NCBI RefSeq assembly: GCF_000336575.1
Contig: NZ_AOPO01000002.1
Span: 248,006 to 312,005, forward strand
DNA: 64,000 bases
Source of the DNA: Vreelandella titanicae BH1
GTDB taxonomy: Bacteria; Pseudomonadota; Gammaproteobacteria; Pseudomonadales; Halomonadaceae
Direction: 5' to 3'
Under the pieces are notes generated by a model, which saw nothing but the letters and a program-made list of their open reading frames with translations, was not told where the DNA came from and did not search any database. The position numbers and the translations under genes are program-made. Of the stretch, positions 1 through 9,873 are shown one piece after another (within the stretch, counting starts at the first letter, position 1; each line of letters begins with the position of its first letter).

Positions 1-1
1 A

Positions 2-679
2 ATCAAGCTAGATATCGCCGCATTGGCAAAATGGCACCTTATTGAGCGTTGTGATGAAGCTCTAGCTGAAGCGTTGGCTGGACAGGTGCATTCAGACAAT
101 GATGGTCGAGTAGAGGTTCTTGCTGAAGCAGAGAGTGCGGCTGCAAGCCAAGCTCGGTTGCCCGAGCCTTTCAAGGACAACCCTTTTACTCGTCAGTGGC
201 TTGATTTGCCACCTGCACTTGGTACTGAAGATTTACGCCCATTGCTTCACCTGAGCCGTGACTCAGGCACGCGTGACTTTGGCGATGACAACATGACGCC
301 TGATTCAAGAAAACTTCGTGATGCTCTAAAGACTGCCACTAGTGGGCATAAATCCCTCACAGAGCTTATGAACAAGATTGGGCCTGATCAGACCGAACTG
401 GCGATGTCCAAAGCATGGCTGAGCTGTAGCACCACTCGCAATTGGAAGCGCAATGATGAAATTGTGATGCTTATTGAGTGCTGCAAGGTTTTTCCGGAAA
501 TTGGAAAAAAAGCAGCCAGCTTGTTAGAACAAGCTCCTCTAAAGCAAGTCGGGCCCGGCATTATTCCAACCCTAGGTGCCCAACCATGGGCGCAAGAGGT
601 CTTAGATCGCTGGAAGGATCTTAACGAATTGCCTAAGACAACTAAGAATGCGATTGTGAACTTGAAGGCGAAGCGCTGA
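2..679 (+). CDS. qatA: QatA, C-terminal part of KAP-family ATPase (5' truncated by window)
   Basis: The reading frame is open back to base 2, so this is the 3' end of a longer gene. The visible part lacks the P-loop. It contains a W-L-x-L-x-P-x-L followed by D-L-R-P motif that I associate with the C-terminal region of KAP-type NTPases. The call rests mainly on synteny: it runs directly into qatB (TGATG overlap), then a QueC-like and a TatD-like gene, which is the order of the QatABCD anti-phage system. QatA is the ATPase of that system. The upstream Walker motifs should lie just outside the window. Confidence 0.8.
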   Translation: MKLDIAALAKWHLIERCDEALAEALAGQVHSDNDGRVEVLAEAESAAASQARLPEPFKDNPFTRQWLDLPPALGTEDLRPLLHLSRDSGTRDFGDDNMTPDSRKLRDALKTATSGHKSLTELMNKIGPDQTELAMSKAWLSCSTTRNWKRNDEIVMLIECCKVFPEIGKKAASLLEQAPLKQVGPGIIPTLGAQPWAQEVLDRWKDLNELPKTTKNAIVNLKAKR

Positions 680-1512
680 TGGGGACTTCAACATCTAGTA
701 ATGGTGGCCGTGCAGGATCTCCTTTTGACCCAGAATGGCTCGCTCCAGATGGAACGGCACCAAGCAACCCTGATAGTGAAACACAGTCAGATCCTGAAAA
801 AGACAATGGCGAGGGGGCGGCTGACAGTGATTCGCCTGTGGCACGCGAGAATGTTATTGCTCCAGATCGTCGCTTTGGTCCTGCGCGATCGCAAATGGGT
901 TCTTACCTAAAAAATGGCAATCGCGACAATCTTCGTGGTGCTATCCGAAGCATGGTGTCAAAAGGAATGGGGGGAGCAAGCCGTGCTGCTTCCACTATGC
1001 GTAGCACAGCCAAAGGGGCCGGGGCTCTCGGTCAATTCCTCGAAGCAGCTCGAGATGGTAAGGATCCGCGTGTAACGGACTGGGTAGAGCGCTGTAGGGC
1101 GGCTAATCTTTCTGCTTCTGACTTGGCGCTTGAGGTTTTAAAAGAGGTTATCTCAGGTTCTGGAAGTATTGACGAAGAATCTTTACGTGATGCCGGTACT
1201 AATGCGCTAGCCAAGCTCTACGAGAATCACCCGAACGTCGATATTTTTGATTTAACAGATGCTCAAATTGCCGAAGTGATTGGTCTGACAATCGCTAATC
1301 AAATCTGTCAGTGCATCGATATGCAGCTCGGGCAGACCTACGAAAAACTGAAGCATGACCCAGCCCAGATCCAAGAGCGCCGAACGGACATAAGGGAGTG
1401 GGTCTGGGCAGAGGTACGGGTGACCCTGGAGGAGAAAAAAGCCTCACATACAGATCCTAAGAACTTGGCTCAATCAGTCCTTCAATCTGCTTTGCAGGTA
1501 TTTGCCGAATGA
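679..1512 (+). CDS. qatB: QatB, anti-phage system protein
   Basis: A 277-residue protein whose first ~60 residues are low-complexity, rich in Ser, Pro, Asp and Glu. A helical, charged remainder starts near the R-R-F-G-P motif. There is no enzymatic motif. Its start overlaps the qatA stop (TGATG) and its end overlaps the qatC start (ATGA), so the four genes are translationally coupled. Position and size fit QatB of the QatABCD defence system, whose molecular role is not well established. The call is from context plus general resemblance. Confidence 0.8.
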   Translation: MGTSTSSNGGRAGSPFDPEWLAPDGTAPSNPDSETQSDPEKDNGEGAADSDSPVARENVIAPDRRFGPARSQMGSYLKNGNRDNLRGAIRSMVSKGMGGASRAASTMRSTAKGAGALGQFLEAARDGKDPRVTDWVERCRAANLSASDLALEVLKEVISGSGSIDEESLRDAGTNALAKLYENHPNVDIFDLTDAQIAEVIGLTIANQICQCIDMQLGQTYEKLKHDPAQIQERRTDIREWVWAEVRVTLEEKKASHTDPKNLAQSVLQSALQVFAE

Positions 1513-2774
1513 ACAAGATTTTGTGCTCCACCGCGGATCGTATCCCGCAGCAGTTGCAAACAGGCGAGAGAGTTTTCTCGTATTTTAAAGGAGCCAAACG
1601 CAATGATGTTGGTGCAATTGCCAACCGTTGGCATGGAACACTGAAGCGAGTCGGATTCCGGCCATCACCGGCAGTTTGGGACTTTGTACAGTTTTGCCTA
1701 GCGGTCTGTAGTGCTGACTTGGCCAGCCCCAGGAGCACCAGTGCAGACGGATGGACGCGTACGATCCAACTCACTTTAGGACTTTGTGAGCCGCTGCGAT
1801 GGGTACCCTTCAAGTATCACCTTGAGGAAATGCTAAAGGTTTTGACTGGCGACTATTGGACCTTGGTTTTTAATGATGCAGGGTATAAGCCTCCTCAGGG
1901 AGATGGCGGATACCTCCAGAACGACTGCGTTTCTTTGCTATCAGGCGGCCTCGATAGCCTGATTGGCGGTATCGATTTAGTGACTGAAGAAAAGAGGCCT
2001 TTGTTCGTTTCCCAGCTTGCGCATAAAGATTCGGAGCTGCAGCGACGCTATGCTGAGTTGTTGGCAGGCAGGGGCTCTCATTATCAGTGGAGCCACGGTA
2101 TAAGTTTCAAAGGTGTACGGGAATCGTCGACTCGTGCCCGATCCTTGGCCTTCTACGCGTTTGCTGTACTTGCCTCCACGAAGATTAATCTGCCAAAGCC
2201 TAAGATCTACATTCCTGAAAACGGCTTTATCTGCATTAACCCTCCATTGGTACCCGGGAGAGTCTCGAGCCTAAGTACACGCACAACTCACCCGCTCTTC
2301 ATTGGTATGCTCCAGAGTGTGCTTGATGAACTTGGGATATCTGTGGAGCTGGTACTGCCTTATCGCTTGCAAACTAAAGGCGAGATGATGCGAGGTTGCC
2401 TCGATCAAGAAAGGTTGAGAGCGTTGGCGGCAAACTCTACAAGCTGTGGGCGCTTTAGAACTTATAATCGTCAGCACTGTGGTCGTTGTGTACCTTGCTT
2501 GATTCGTCGATCTGCATTCTTGGCCTGGGAGCCAGAGTCCGATACCACCAACTATCGTTTTCCATCAGTAGTTGGCAGCGATAAGTCAGGTGGCCCCGAT
2601 GACCCTATGGCTGTAGCTCTGGCTGTGCTTGATGCCAAGCAGAGAGGGCTGGATCGATTCCTGGGGGGCACACTGGCTTTTGCATCAATTGAGGAGCGTC
2701 CAGACTATCGCCGAGTCCTTAAGCAGGGGCTTGCTGAATTGGAAGCTGTTCTTGTTCAGGATCAATTGCTTTGA
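1509..2774 (+). CDS. qatC: QatC, QueC-like nucleotide-modifying enzyme
   Basis: A 421-residue protein with an N-type ATP pyrophosphatase loop (S-G-G-L-D-S, residues 145-150), as in QueC, the 7-cyano-7-deazaguanine synthase. A Cys-rich cluster near residues 313-330 (C-G-R...H-C-G-R-C-V-P-C) matches the QueC zinc site. It is much longer than housekeeping QueC (~230 residues), with an extra N-terminal domain of ~130 residues, as expected for QatC. It overlaps qatB by 4 bases and qatD by 4 bases. The substrate in the defence system is unknown. QueC-like chemistry suggests modification of a base or protein terminus, which is inference. Confidence 0.9.
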   Translation: MNKILCSTADRIPQQLQTGERVFSYFKGAKRNDVGAIANRWHGTLKRVGFRPSPAVWDFVQFCLAVCSADLASPRSTSADGWTRTIQLTLGLCEPLRWVPFKYHLEEMLKVLTGDYWTLVFNDAGYKPPQGDGGYLQNDCVSLLSGGLDSLIGGIDLVTEEKRPLFVSQLAHKDSELQRRYAELLAGRGSHYQWSHGISFKGVRESSTRARSLAFYAFAVLASTKINLPKPKIYIPENGFICINPPLVPGRVSSLSTRTTHPLFIGMLQSVLDELGISVELVLPYRLQTKGEMMRGCLDQERLRALAANSTSCGRFRTYNRQHCGRCVPCLIRRSAFLAWEPESDTTNYRFPSVVGSDKSGGPDDPMAVALAVLDAKQRGLDRFLGGTLAFASIEERPDYRRVLKQGLAELEAVLVQDQLL

Positions 2775-3544
2775 TTGACTTTCATTGTCACGTAGATCTC
2801 TATCCCAAAGCTAGGGAAGTGCATGCTGAGGCACTGCAGCGCAACGTATTCACGTGGCTAGTAACTACGAGTCCGAAGGCCTTTCAAGCAACGAGTTCAG
2901 TGCTTGGTCATCACGAGACAATGTTGATCAGCCCTGGCCTGCACCCTGAAATCGCTGGCGATCGTTTCCAGGAGTTGGAGCTTCTTATAGAGCTGATTGA
3001 TGGCGCCAAAACTGTCGGTGAAATCGGTTTGGATGGCTCCAAGAGGTATGCCTCTAGCTACCTAAAGCAGAAGCAAGTTTTCTCTACTGCCGTGAAGCGA
3101 TGCCATGATTTGGGCGGGCGTACGCTCAGTATCCACTCGAGGCAGGCGGTTGTAGACGTGTTGACGTTACTTAGAGAGTTTCCAGATCACGGTATCCCCA
3201 TTCTGCATTGGTTCACCGGGTCGGTATCGGAGCTTAAAGCTGCCGCTGCACAAGGCTGTTGGTTCAGCATTGGTCCAGCAGCTTTCAATTCTGCGGCAGG
3301 GAAGGCATTGGCCAAAAAGCTGCCAAAGGAAAAGGTTGTTCCTGAAAGTGATGGTCCCTTTGCACAGTTAAATGGCCAACCCGTGATGCCATGGGATTTC
3401 GAAATCACCGTCATCCTGCTCAGCAAAGCTTGGGAAATGCCAGTAAGAGATGTTCGGTATCAATTGCTTAACAATGCCAAAGTATTGCTTGGGGTAATGG
3501 ATTGCACAGCTGTAGCGACAAGCCTTATTCTTGAAACAAAGTAA
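2771..3544 (+). CDS. qatD: QatD, TatD-family metal-dependent nuclease
   Basis: A 257-residue TatD-like hydrolase starting at a TTG that overlaps the qatC stop (TTGA). The metal ligands of the amidohydrolase fold are visible: F-H-C-H at residues 4-7, G-E-I-G-L-D near 97, S-I-H-S, H-W-F-T-G and E-S-D-G-P near 195. In QatABCD this is the putative DNase effector. All key residues are present, so it should be active. The next 60 bases run straight into the decayed brxL remnant, so the operon ends here. Confidence 0.9.
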   Translation: MIDFHCHVDLYPKAREVHAEALQRNVFTWLVTTSPKAFQATSSVLGHHETMLISPGLHPEIAGDRFQELELLIELIDGAKTVGEIGLDGSKRYASSYLKQKQVFSTAVKRCHDLGGRTLSIHSRQAVVDVLTLLREFPDHGIPILHWFTGSVSELKAAAAQGCWFSIGPAAFNSAAGKALAKKLPKEKVVPESDGPFAQLNGQPVMPWDFEITVILLSKAWEMPVRDVRYQLLNNAKVLLGVMDCTAVATSLILETK

Positions 3545-3599
3545 TATGTAGCATTTGTGGTATTCAGAGCTCAGTAGTACTGGGCCGACAGTATTTTGG

Positions 3600-4893
3600 T
3601 TTCTGGCGGGCAAACCACGGTGGCTAACCTGTTCTACAACATGAGCTCACGGGGCATTGGCCTGGTGGGTATGTGGGATTTGATGGCGTTCGATGAAGTG
3701 GCCGGTATCTCTTTCAAGGATAAGGACGGGGTGCAGATCATGAAGAACTACATGGCCTCTGGTTCTTTTGCCCGTGGGCGCGAAGAGATGGAGGCCTCAG
3801 CCTCGATGGTGTTCGTCGGCAACATCAACCAAAGCGTGGAGTCGCTTGTAAAACCAGTCACCTATTGACGCCATTCACCGATGCCATGATTGGTGCCGCG
3901 TTCTTTGATCGCTTTCATGCCTATATTCCTGGTTTGGAAATCCCCAAGATGCGGCCCTCGTTCTTCACTCAGCGCTATGGGTTTATCGTCGACTAACTGG
4001 CTGAATTCTTCCGTGAAAGGCGCAAACGCAGCTTCGCTGATGACATTGATTGCTACTTCTCGTTGTGTGACAGCCTCAATCAACGTGACGTGATCGCGGT
4101 ACGTAAAACTGTGTCGGGCCTGCTGAAGCAGATGTTCCCTCATGGTGAGTACATGAAAGACGATATACGGGAGTGCCTGGAATACGCCATGCAAGTACGC
4201 CGCCGCGTGAAGGAGCGGCTGAAAAAAATGGTGGCATGGAGTTCTACGATGTCCACTTCAGCTACATTGACAAAGAGACCTTGGAAGAGCACTTTGTGTC
4301 GGTGAAAGGGCAGGGCGGTGGCGGCCTGATTCCAGAAGGCCAGAGCAAGCCAGGCGTGGTGCATACCATTGGTCTGAGTGATAAGGACATGCCGGGGGTT
4401 TACCGCATCGAAATGCAGGTAACCGCAGGCAGCGGCAAGCTGGCCATGTCAGGGCTTTGGAGTTCCACCGCTACCAAAGTAAGTCAAATTAGTGTTTGAT
4501 TACTTCAAGGCCAACGCCAGCCGCATCAGCGGTGCCCGTAAGGTGTTGGAGCATGATTTTCACCTCCATGTGGTCGATCTACAAAATAGCGGCGTTTTGC
4601 GTGACCTCTCACTCGCTAGCTTGGTCGCGTTCTCTTGAGGTCTGGTCGGTAAACCTACTCAGAGCCAAATGGTCGTGCTGGGCGATATGAGCCTAGGAAG
4701 CAGCCTAAAGCTTGTCGAAAGTCTAGCGGAATGCCTGCAGGTTGCTTTTGATGCCTGTGGCAAGCGCGTCACCCTGCCCATGAGCAGCGCTATGGATATT
4801 TCTACCATACCTGGTGAGCTGTTCACCAAGTTTCAAACCAATTTCTATGCCGAACCGATTGATGCAGTGGTCAAAGCGCTTGGGGTGGATTAA
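3600..4893 (+). pseudogene. brxL: brxL (BREX Lon-like protein) remnant, frameshifted
   Basis: Three frames together spell the C-terminal two thirds of BrxL, the AAA+/Lon-like protein of BREX phage defence. The remnant begins at S-G-G-Q-T-T-V-A-N-L-F-Y-N-M, continues through F-D-E-V-A-G-I and F-V-G-N-I-N-Q, and ends with the Lon-protease-like part G-D-M-S-L-G...I-P-G-E-L-F. Lesions include a one-base loss near 3850 (restoring an A gives V-K-T-S-H-L-L-T-P), an in-frame TAA at about 3993-3995, and shifts near 4225 and 4490. The N-terminal third is missing, cut where the Qat operon ends. No other BREX gene is visible, so this is a relic of an earlier cargo. Confidence 0.9.
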
Positions 4894-4955
4894 GGTTGAT
4901 GAGTCTATTGCGATGATACATTCATGCTCTCGCACGCTTTACAGGAGGCAGTTAG

Positions 4956-5138
4956 ATGGAAAAATCTAATGAGCTCAGTGATGTAAAAGCAAACGGCGGT
5001 CCTCTGCAGCGGCTTAAGGGCTCGGTTGGCAAATATGAACTGCCATTTGAGCCTTTAGGCATTGAGGACTGGGAGGCTATGCAGCTGGAAGAGCTTGTTC
5101 CAGCCACCCGCACAAGTGATGAGCATTTGCCGAGATAG
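4956..5138 (+). CDS. Small antitoxin-like hypothetical protein (family A)
   Basis: A 60-residue protein with a strong ribosome binding site (AGGAGG 8 bases before the ATG). It shares the pattern L-x-G-S-V-x-K-Y-x3-F-E-P-x-G-x2-D-W with the small protein at 20238-20483, so the two are paralogous. I do not recognise a named family. Size, acidity and position before another small gene recall the antitoxin of a type II toxin-antitoxin pair, but that is a guess. It lies directly after the brxL remnant and 58 bases before the next gene. Confidence 0.6.
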   Translation: MEKSNELSDVKANGGPLQRLKGSVGKYELPFEPLGIEDWEAMQLEELVPATRTSDEHLPR

Positions 5139-5196
5139 GCACGCATTGCACATGCCATGTGAGTGAGTACATGGTCGGTAGGCGAGGAGCATAGCA

Positions 5197-5520
5197 ATGA
5201 AAGTGACTGAAAAAGTTGAAGTCGAGGCCGTCACCGATGTGGTGTGCGATGTATGCCTAACCACAACGCGTGTAGCAGATGGAAATTTTGAGTACGCCAC
5301 CCTCAAAGCCCATTGGGGCTATGGCTCTCAACACGACGGCGAGCGTTATGAAGTTTACCTGTGCGAAAGCTGCTTTTTCAGCACGTTGGCTTACTTCAAA
5401 CAAGAACGCCGCGTGCAAAATTTGTTCAGCAAAGATAGCGACAGAGATCAGGCCTTCAATACAGATGACCGCATTGGGCTCGTGGCGAAGGATGACTATT
5501 TTGGTGACAGGGATACATAA
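5197..5520 (+). CDS. Zinc-ribbon-like conserved hypothetical protein
   Basis: A 107-residue protein preceded by a good ribosome binding site (GAGGAG). It has two Cys pairs, C-D-V-C near residue 23 and C-E-S-C near residue 66, which suggest a structural zinc site. A G-x-W-G-Y-G-S pattern lies between them. It has no transmembrane segment and I do not recognise a named family. It probably forms a unit with the 60-residue gene upstream, but whether the pair is a toxin-antitoxin module cannot be decided from sequence alone. Confidence 0.65.
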   Translation: MKVTEKVEVEAVTDVVCDVCLTTTRVADGNFEYATLKAHWGYGSQHDGERYEVYLCESCFFSTLAYFKQERRVQNLFSKDSDRDQAFNTDDRIGLVAKDDYFGDRDT

Positions 5521-5706
5521 TCTTGATAAGTGGTTTTGCTTCGCTTTTGGACTGGCTACAGAGGGCTGCTTTAGGCAGGTTTCGACCCAAAGCGGCCCTT
5601 CCAACGAAAGCAGCATGCTGATGCAGCCGGCTCGATAATCTAAGCAGTGCTGCCTATCTATACTTAATTTATTTTAATTTCCATTGGATCGATCGTGAAT
5701 GAAGGT

Positions 5707-5746
5707 ATAACCTGAATGAATGCACTGCCGGGTTCATTCGGGTTAT
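5707..5746. repeat. Near-perfect inverted repeat ahead of the cassette array
   Basis: Arms ATAACCTGAATGAA (5707-5720) and TTCATTCGGGTTAT (5733-5746) pair with one mismatch around a 12-base loop. The outer TAAC/GTTA resemble attC-type core sites, but the arm lacks the extrahelical bases of a typical attC. It could be an atypical attC, an attI remnant or an operator over the promoter at 5733-5762. Confidence 0.5.
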
Positions 5747-5762
5747 GTAAAGGGGGTATAAT
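5733..5762 (+). promoter_or_regulatory. Putative promoter for the first gene cassette
   Basis: A perfect -10 hexamer TATAAT at 5757-5762 lies 18 bases after a weak -35-like TTCATT (5733-5738). The next feature downstream is the cassette junction at 5767 and the HNH gene. In integrons a promoter at this place drives the cassettes. The assignment is by pattern only. Confidence 0.4.
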
Positions 5763-5783
5763 CACTGTTAGTAGAGAGGCGGC

Positions 5784-6611
5784 ATGCCAGTTTGTTCTTA
5801 CTGCGAAAATGAGTGCTCACTGACAAGGGAACATATAATTCCCAATTTCTTATACCGTTATCAAAAGCGCAATGGCGGTCATATTGGATGGAATGAAGGT
5901 GCACAGAAGATCATAGGTGGCGAAGCGCAAATCAAGGACGTCTGTCAACGTTGCAACAATGGTGTCCTGCACGATCTAGATGACTACGGAAGGGAGTTTC
6001 TTGAGAATGCCGGAATTTTCGTCGAAAATTTTTTGATAAAGCAACATGTCGTATACTATGACTATTGTTCTCTTTTACGTTGGCTTTTAAAGATCTCATT
6101 CAACTCTGCACGGGCGTCAAAGAACCAAGCCAGCGTGTTCGAGTACCAAAAAGGTTTCATCCTGAACGGTAGTGGTAGTAGCGATGCTGAACACCCCAAA
6201 GAAACCTTCTTATTGGCAGGTTTAGTTAAGCCTGCGTCGCTATCCGAGGACGAAGCAAAGAAATATGCCAGCCAGTTACCGATTTCGGATGAGGGGTTCT
6301 CGAATCCATTTTTTATACGCCTATCTTGGGTTCCTGCGATCTCAGGTAGTCATGTAATACGATTAGTCGTTATTGGTGCGCTGGTATTCCATTTAGTCAT
6401 TTTCAACAATGAAGTTAAACCGGGGTTTCGACGTTCTCAGGTAAGACGTTGGCTAAAAGAAAATAAAGGGATGCAACTTGTTGATCCTGCCAAAAAAGCT
6501 ATTACTTTGACGCAAAACGATATTAGTTTTCTAGATCATACCAGTATGCAGCTCGGTCGGGATAAGCATCGCGAGGCTGCGGAGAACCTACTAACAAGTA
6601 GTTTCAGGTGA
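5784..6611 (+). CDS. HNH-type zinc endonuclease-like protein (gene cassette 1)
   Basis: A 275-residue protein whose N-terminus has an HNH-like zinc pattern: C-S-Y-C (4-7), C11, R-E-H-I-I-P-N (15-21), then C-Q-R-C-N-N (54-59). The rest has no motif I recognise. Such HNH proteins are commonly nucleases in defence and mobile regions. The gene is the only one in a gene cassette running from G/TTAGTA at 5767 to G/TTAGCT at 6637, and its stop codon lies inside the attC site, a typical cassette arrangement. DNA is more AT-rich than the flanks. Target and role are unknown. Confidence 0.75.
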   Translation: MPVCSYCENECSLTREHIIPNFLYRYQKRNGGHIGWNEGAQKIIGGEAQIKDVCQRCNNGVLHDLDDYGREFLENAGIFVENFLIKQHVVYYDYCSLLRWLLKISFNSARASKNQASVFEYQKGFILNGSGSSDAEHPKETFLLAGLVKPASLSEDEAKKYASQLPISDEGFSNPFFIRLSWVPAISGSHVIRLVVIGALVFHLVIFNNEVKPGFRRSQVRRWLKENKGMQLVDPAKKAITLTQNDISFLDHTSMQLGRDKHREAAENLLTSSFR

Positions 6612-6643
6612 TGCCGCCGGTGCACCTGAACTAAGCGTTAGCT
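6589..6643 (+). repeat. attC recombination site of cassette 1
   Basis: The left core TACTAAC (6589-6595) is the exact reverse complement of the first bases of the same cassette, GTTAGTA (5767-5773), as integron recombination requires. The right core is GTTAGCT (6637-6643). Between them, TAGTTTCAGGTG and CACCTGAACTA pair with one extra T, the kind of extrahelical base that sets strand choice in attC folding. Length 55 bases. All of this is read directly from the sequence. Confidence 0.85.
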
Positions 6644-7403
6644 TTTTTAGGATAAACGTTGATTCTGTATAAATATATGTCGTTTAAAGCGGCTCTTTCA
6701 GTTATTGAAAGCTCATCACTTGGCTTCTCTTGCCTAGAAGATCTGAATGACCCATTCGAGTGCACTGCCTTTGGCTTTGAGGAGGGTGGCGGTTCATTCG
6801 TAACCGCAAGAATGGCTACGAATGCGTGTAAAAATCGATTTTCAAGAAACTATGGCGTGCTGTCATTAACAAGACAGCCATTGAACCCATTAATGTGGGC
6901 CCACTATGGAGACGAACACCAAGGTGTAGTAATTGGCTTCGATGTTGAATTAGCTGGATTTACTGATGAAGATGCATGTGTCATACCCTGTCAGCATGGA
7001 GAAATCGTTTATTCGGCAACTAAGCCGCATAAAAATTTGCCTACTCTAAGTAGTGAAGAATTGATGAGTATAGGAAATGGCATCAAATTTAACTCTCATG
7101 CGTTTAATTTAGTTAAAAGGGCATTTCTATACAAATCTATTGAATGGAGTTACGAAGAAGAAGTTCGAGTTGTTAAGGATATATCAGCTCTGCAATTTAG
7201 TTACCATTTTGGAAAGGGCCGTAGTAACGCTTGGAATAAAATTTCAGTAGTGGGACGTCCATTGTATTGTTTTGATATACCAGAAAATGCTATTAAGGAA
7301 GTGTATTTAGGTCGGCATATATATAAGAATGTGACTAAAAAGAAAGTTTTTTCCGGTGATGAACTTAAAGAGGTGTAGTGGCATAGTGAATTTGGCCACC
7401 TAA

Positions 7404-8626
<1,223 letters not shown>

Positions 8627-8735
8627 CCACTACAAGGTTCTTCTTTCATGGGGGCGGAAAGATTTAAAATTATTGCAATGTGAGCCTGATGTACACTCAT
8701 GGAAGTTGATAGCGAAACAATCAATCAACCAATAA

Positions 8736-8860
8736 AGATAACAAGCTATTTAAAGTTGATTCGAAATGCGTGGCATTTTTACTGTTCGTTGAGTTTATTG
8801 TTTAAGGGGTATGCCGGGAACATCGTTATTGCATTGCTTACACCTATCAGGGCGTTATGT
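8736..8860 (+). repeat. VCR-like attC site of cassette 2
   Basis: About 125 bases from AGATAAC (8736-8742) to the right core G/TTATGT (8854-8860). The interior (AATGCGTGGCATTTT, then TTGAGTTTATTGTTTA, ending CAGGGCGTTATG) closely recalls the Vibrio cholerae repeat (VCR) type of attC, and the length is also VCR-like. The left core differs by one base from the complement of the cassette start (GTTAGCT), so it is slightly decayed or the cassette has recombined. Confidence 0.7.
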
Positions 8861-8950
8861 ACTGCTGATTTCTGAGGACAAGCAATGTAACCTAAAAGAC
8901 CACTCTTGGCCGGACAACGACGGCCCGAAGTAGACCGTCGTTTATCCGCA

Positions 8951-9592
8951 TCAAACTTCTGTCTGTTCTGCCATTTCCAACGCGTCATCTACCTCTATCC
9001 CTAGATACCTGACGGTGCTTTCCAGCTTCGTGTGACCCAAGAGCAGTTGCACTGCCCTCAAGTTTTTCGTGCGGCGGTATATCAGCGAAGCTTTTGTACC
9101 AAGCATCGTGTGCGTGCCATACATTGACGCATCTAGACCTATTTCGGTAACCCAGGCTTTCACAATACGGGCATATTGGCGCATTGAAAGATGCTTTGCG
9201 CTATTGATTCGGCTGGGAAACAGGAAGTCTTCGCTTCGGAGCTGAGCAAGCTGTATCCAGTCGATAATAGCGATGCGAGTTTCCTCGGTAATTTCGAACT
9301 GGACAGGCCGATGTGTATTTTGCTGCATCACAATGGCTCGTGGGGATATGCACGCACCATGGGCTATATCCCGTACTCGTAAATTGACAAGATCGCAGCC
9401 CCGTAATTTGCTATCGATGGCTAAATTGAAGAGGGCAAGGTCTCTCGTCTTTTTGGCAAGCTGAAGACGAACACGGATGGCCCAGATGTCACGAAGGCGC
9501 AGAGGCGCCTTCTGCCCAACTAACTTGCCTTTATTCCAAGGTGTAGGTGTAAAGGAAATTTCAGTCAAAACGTTCACGGCATGATCCTCCAT
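8951..9592 (-). CDS. Small tyrosine recombinase, catalytic Arg replaced
   Basis: A 213-residue protein of the phage-integrase family without an N-terminal arm-binding domain. Catalytic residues seen are R64 (S-K-L-R-G-C-D-L), H161, H187 (L-L-G-H-T-K-L) and the nucleophile Y196 (T-V-R-Y-L-G). In relatives as I recall them the H-x-x-R box reads H-S-M-R-R; here it is H-T-M-L-G, so the second catalytic Arg (position 164) is Leu. That should abolish strand cleavage. It is not an IntI: the extra IntI domain is absent. It lies in the cassette region, opposite in direction to its neighbours. Confidence 0.85.
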   Translation of the reverse strand: MEDHAVNVLTEISFTPTPWNKGKLVGQKAPLRLRDIWAIRVRLQLAKKTRDLALFNLAIDSKLRGCDLVNLRVRDIAHGACISPRAIVMQQNTHRPVQFEITEETRIAIIDWIQLAQLRSEDFLFPSRINSAKHLSMRQYARIVKAWVTEIGLDASMYGTHTMLGTKASLIYRRTKNLRAVQLLLGHTKLESTVRYLGIEVDDALEMAEQTEV

Positions 9593-9835
9593 CAGGTGGA
9601 GGTCAAAGAATGGGTCAATTCGTGCACATCATGTGCTAAGGTTAATTTAAAGTCGGGGCTCGACCCAAAGCGGTAATGGCGGGAAATGCAGCAGGAGCGC
9701 GAGTTTAGGCTATGCTTCCTAATTAAAATCAATAACTAAAAGAATCATGAGTTTGAGAGAATCTGGTAGGCTGCATTTATCGGAAAAAAGTGCCGGCACG
9801 TTCACTCAATCATAGAACGCGCAGTCTAATACGCT

Positions 9836-9842
9836 GTTACAT
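9836..9842 (+). other. Cassette junction core G/TTACAT
   Basis: GTTACAT is the exact reverse complement of the left core ATGTAAC of the attC at 11132. It therefore marks the start of the DUF4238 cassette. A convincing attC is not visible immediately upstream: there is an AATAAC at about 9730 and weak complementarity between, so the preceding site is decayed or atypical. Confidence 0.6.
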
Positions 9843-9873
9843 GTAGTGGGGGTTCAACGAATGGAGTCAATTT

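Noticed and set aside
8951..9592. Tyrosine recombinase as the integron integrase IntI
   Set aside because: It lacks the IntI-specific extra domain and N-terminal domain, and a catalytic Arg is missing.
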